From the NCBI GenBank assembly GCA_025963715.1, contig JAOQAG010000001.1, positions 62,001 through 126,000 of the forward strand: a stretch of DNA of 64,000 nucleotides, read 5' to 3'. Position 1 is the first letter of the stretch. Each line of letters opens with the position of its first letter. A model generated the notes under the pieces. That model was not told the origin of the DNA. It was given only the letters and a program-made list of their open reading frames with translations, and did not search any database. This document shows, one piece after another, positions 61,758 to 64,000 of this stretch. A program made the position numbers and the translations under genes. The DNA is from Bacteroidota bacterium (GTDB taxonomy: Bacteria > Bacteroidota > Bacteroidia > 2-12-FULL-35-15).

Positions 61758-62885
61758 TTAATGAGATTGATTATAATACCGGATCCCAAAATAAACAGCA
61801 ACGCCAATCGCGATCACGGCAAGTGATGTGAGCACAATTTTGATCACACTGTACGGCCGTTCGCCTTGTACTTCACCGGTGCGGCCATTGATCATAAAGC
61901 GGAATACTTTGTCGTTGTAGCGGTAAGCGCTCAGCCAGATCGGTAATAAAATATGTTTGAATGTAATATCGTTGTACGTTGTTTCCATTGATCCGATGCG
62001 TTGGTGATCGCCGCCAATGTGCGCGCAGATAGTATTTCGGATCTCGCCGTTCATGATCACTTTTGATTTTTCAAATCCTGTTTTTACATCCACCTGGTAA
62101 CTTTCCGTGCGAAAACCGCTCAGGTATTGATCGTTGTAAGCCGTAATGTTTTGCATGTCCCATGGCTCCAATGCAGTGGTATAGCTTTCCGGAAGCGAAT
62201 TACTTGCAAGCACCAGCACATCGTCAAAATCATTGTAAACCGTACCACTCACATACGTCCAGCGTGTGCGTGTAACGGTGCGTTCGCGTGTTACGGTTTT
62301 GCCATCTTCCACGGTAGTATAGGTTTCCACGGTGGTATAGTCAATGCCGCGTTCGCCGGTATAATCGCTTTCTGTTTTGGAATTATACGTCCAGTAAGGA
62401 ATGTACATCCCGTTTAACTTTTCGGCATTGTCCGCATAATTTTTCAGATCGTTCGGTGCAAACCACAGACTTTTGATCCATGCTTTAAAATCTTCGAAGG
62501 CCGTTTTCTGATCCACTTTAAACGGCAATAAATATTTTGGCTTGATAATAGAATTTGCGGTACCGCCTGTAATTACCAGCGATGATGCGCAAAACGGACA
62601 ATTATCGGAAGTAATGTTTGGCTTTAAGGTAGACGAAGCACCGCAATTGTTACATTTTACGGTAACGATCTCCTGTTTTTCCACACCAATGCCATTTTCA
62701 TTCAGGAATTTTTCAAAATCAATTTCCTCAACAACTGTGGTTTCTGCAGCAGCTTTGATCTCATTTGCGCAACCACAATATTCACATTTTAAATGTGTTG
62801 TTCCGGGTGCATATTTAAGCAGTGCGCCACATTCGCGGCAGTCGAGCTGATTGCTGACGTCTTTTGTTTTTTCTTCTAATTCCAT
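61758..62885 (-). CDS. Double zinc-ribbon membrane protein
   Basis: A 375-residue protein with two zinc ribbons at the N-terminus: C16/C19 and C34/C37 (LDCRECGALL, LKCEYCGC) and C78/C81 and C96/C99 (VKCNNCGASS, NCPFCASS). A beta-rich middle (YIPYWTYNSKTESDYTG) and one C-terminal membrane span (KIVLTSLAVIAIGVAVYFG) follow. This TFIIB-like zinc ribbon type is commonly found next to an SPFH protein gene, as here. Its function is unknown; a membrane quality-control role with the SPFH partner is an inference from other genomes. Confidence 0.8.
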   Translation of the reverse strand: MELEEKTKDVSNQLDCRECGALLKYAPGTTHLKCEYCGCANEIKAAAETTVVEEIDFEKFLNENGIGVEKQEIVTVKCNNCGASSTLKPNITSDNCPFCASSLVITGGTANSIIKPKYLLPFKVDQKTAFEDFKAWIKSLWFAPNDLKNYADNAEKLNGMYIPYWTYNSKTESDYTGERGIDYTTVETYTTVEDGKTVTRERTVTRTRWTYVSGTVYNDFDDVLVLASNSLPESYTTALEPWDMQNITAYNDQYLSGFRTESYQVDVKTGFEKSKVIMNGEIRNTICAHIGGDHQRIGSMETTYNDITFKHILLPIWLSAYRYNDKVFRFMINGRTGEVQGERPYSVIKIVLTSLAVIAIGVAVYFGIRYYNQSH

Positions 62886-62886
62886 A

Positions 62887-63121
62887 TTGGTTCAGTGGTT
62901 TATTGGTTCACTAGTTCATTAGTGGTGTTTCCCGTGCTGTGTTTTGGTTCACTGGTTCACTGGTTCATTAGTTTATTGGTTCACTGGTGTGCTACATGTG
63001 AGTTGCTTGTGCTGTGTGTGTGCATATTGTATTAATTAATAATACACAACTCAAAGACTAACATGTACACAGAAAACATCCAGCACACTAATGAACCAAT
63101 GAACCAGTAAACCAATGAACT
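62887..63121. repeat. GGTTCACTGGTTCATTAG-type repeat cluster
   Basis: Many short copies of TTGGTTCACTGGTTCATTAG-like units (62887-62990) and an inverted set (AATGAACCAATGAACCAG, 63088-63121) fill the spacer between the two genes. Units like this are also scattered at 5785-5815. No gene is seen. Confidence 0.6.
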
Positions 63122-63123
63122 AA

Positions 63124-64000
63124 CTACATTGGAGGTAAAGGAGGAGGAACCGCTGCAAATAAATGCGCAAGCTCTGCAACTTGTCCTGCTGGCAACCAGC
63201 CCGCCATTCCATTTTTCCAAACATTTGTTTCTCTTGTTAAAGCTCCTGTTTGTACCATCTGTGTTAATTGTGCTTCGGTAAACGGGCCGGTTTGCTGCCC
63301 GTTTGCAGCAACAAAATATTGTACAGATTGTGGAATTGGCGGTGGTGTATTTTGGTTCGCATTCGCTTGGTTTTGATTTGGATTAAACTGGTTTTGGTTG
63401 AACATGTTTCCCATTTGGTTTCCCATGCCCATACCCATTCCCATGCCTACACCGGCGCCCATGAGGCCACCGCCGCCATTCTCTGCTGCTTTTTCCATAG
63501 AGTTAGCTGCCTGGAATTGTGCATACGCACCCAGGTTCCCGATAATACCCATGCTGCTGCGTTTGTCCAATGCAGCTTCCACTTCCGGTGGTAACGAAAT
63601 ATTTTCGATCAGTAATTTAGTGATGTCAATACCCAGCTCATCAAACTCCGGGCGCATTTTGTCTCCGATGAATTTAGAAAGCTCATCGTAATTGGAAGCC
63701 ATATCCAGCACCGGGATTTTACTTTCTGCAACAGCATCGGTAAAACGCGTCATTACTAAATTGCGCAATTGTTCGGTTACTTCATCGGTTGTAAAATGAC
63801 CATCGGTACCGGCAATTTCTTTCAGGAATTTTTTCGCATCCTTGATCCGGAATGCATAATTTCCAAACGCACGGATGCGGATCGGGCCAAATTCTGCATC
63901 ACGCAGCATGATCGGATTTTTAGTTCCCCATTTCTGATTTGTGAATTGTTTGGTATTCACAAAATATACTTCGGCTTTGAACGGGCTGTTGAACCCGAAT
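63124..64000 (-). CDS. SPFH-domain protein with C-terminal GYF-like domain (partial)
   Basis: The frame continues past the right edge: the last bases before 64000 encode FGFNSPFKAEVYFVNTKQ on the minus strand, which precede the first listed Met codon, so the true start is outside. The visible part has an SPFH/virion-core-like domain (KNPIMLRDAEFGPIRIRAFG, then DMASNYDELSKFIGDKM), a Met/Gly/Gln/Asn-rich linker (MGMGMGMGNQMGNMFNQNQ) and a C-terminal GYF_2-like domain (YFVAANGQQTGPFTEAQLTQ and NVWKNGMAGWLPA). It is a membrane-associated scaffold, normally paired with the zinc-ribbon gene beside it. At least 292 residues are in view. Confidence 0.85.
   Translation of the reverse strand, partial: FGFNSPFKAEVYFVNTKQFTNQKWGTKNPIMLRDAEFGPIRIRAFGNYAFRIKDAKKFLKEIAGTDGHFTTDEVTEQLRNLVMTRFTDAVAESKIPVLDMASNYDELSKFIGDKMRPEFDELGIDITKLLIENISLPPEVEAALDKRSSMGIIGNLGAYAQFQAANSMEKAAENGGGGLMGAGVGMGMGMGMGNQMGNMFNQNQFNPNQNQANANQNTPPPIPQSVQYFVAANGQQTGPFTEAQLTQMVQTGALTRETNVWKNGMAGWLPAGQVAELAHLFAAVPPPLPPM

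Overview
The window is chromosomal DNA of a free-living member of the Bacteroidota. Three things point there. Several secreted proteins end in type IX secretion system (T9SS) sorting domains: type B CHU_C-like tails in two genes and a type A tail in one. Many promoters carry the Bacteroidota -7 element TAnnTTTG. The gene stock is also typical of the phylum (futalosine-route menaquinone genes, a TonB-linked barrel receptor, an outer-membrane DUF2339/DUF3999/OmpA group, and a rpsF-rpsR-rplI operon lacking ssb). A placement near Chitinophagales or Sphingobacteriales is only a guess. I saw no rRNA, tRNA, CRISPR array, transposase or prophage.

Layout. 0-8.5 kb is mostly core metabolism: a 6-pyruvoyl-tetrahydropterin synthase family enzyme, mqnB-mqnD, a heptose epimerase followed by a zeta-toxin-like kinase and a tiny partner, a MerR regulator, an M23 peptidase and alaS. 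8.7-17.3 kb holds a TonB-linked receptor, a DoxX-like protein, two tandem Cys-motif proteins, lhgO, pdhB and repeat-rich spacers. 17.3-29.8 kb holds a 2011-residue adhesin-like T9SS protein with 14 tandem ~72-residue repeats, dnaX, three ribosomal protein genes, a second T9SS protein and a MazG-like enzyme. 29.9-41.8 kb holds a helical-repeat protein, a two-gene module of small related secreted and membrane proteins, a receiver/histidine kinase, the DUF3999-DUF2339-OmpA-HTH group, a thioredoxin, a peptide transporter and a PIN toxin/antitoxin pair. 41.9-49.9 kb holds a DPP-IV peptidase, a third T9SS protein, a glcD-type oxidase and a YdjC deacetylase.

The most unusual region is 50.1-60.7 kb. 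Eight closely spaced minus-strand genes encode a membrane coiled-coil protein, a papain-like protease, a small membrane protein with an internal duplication, an SH3-like protein, a subtilisin-like protease without signal or propeptide, a signal-peptide-bearing barrel-like protein, an alpha/beta hydrolase and a 1172-residue multi-pass membrane protein with a cache-like sensor. I do not know this gene set as a described system. A 29-bp sequence lies upstream of it and occurs twice upstream of the small secreted/membrane module at 31.8 kb, in the same orientation relative to the genes, so the two loci may be co-regulated.

The window ends with a KTSC protein, a zinc-ribbon protein and an SPFH/GYF protein that runs off the right edge. 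Intergenic DNA is crowded with several dispersed repeat families, including a MITE-like element with ~34-bp terminal inverted repeats present in two versions (12.6 and 49.9 kb) and a ~205-bp repeat present at 16.6 and 26.9 kb.
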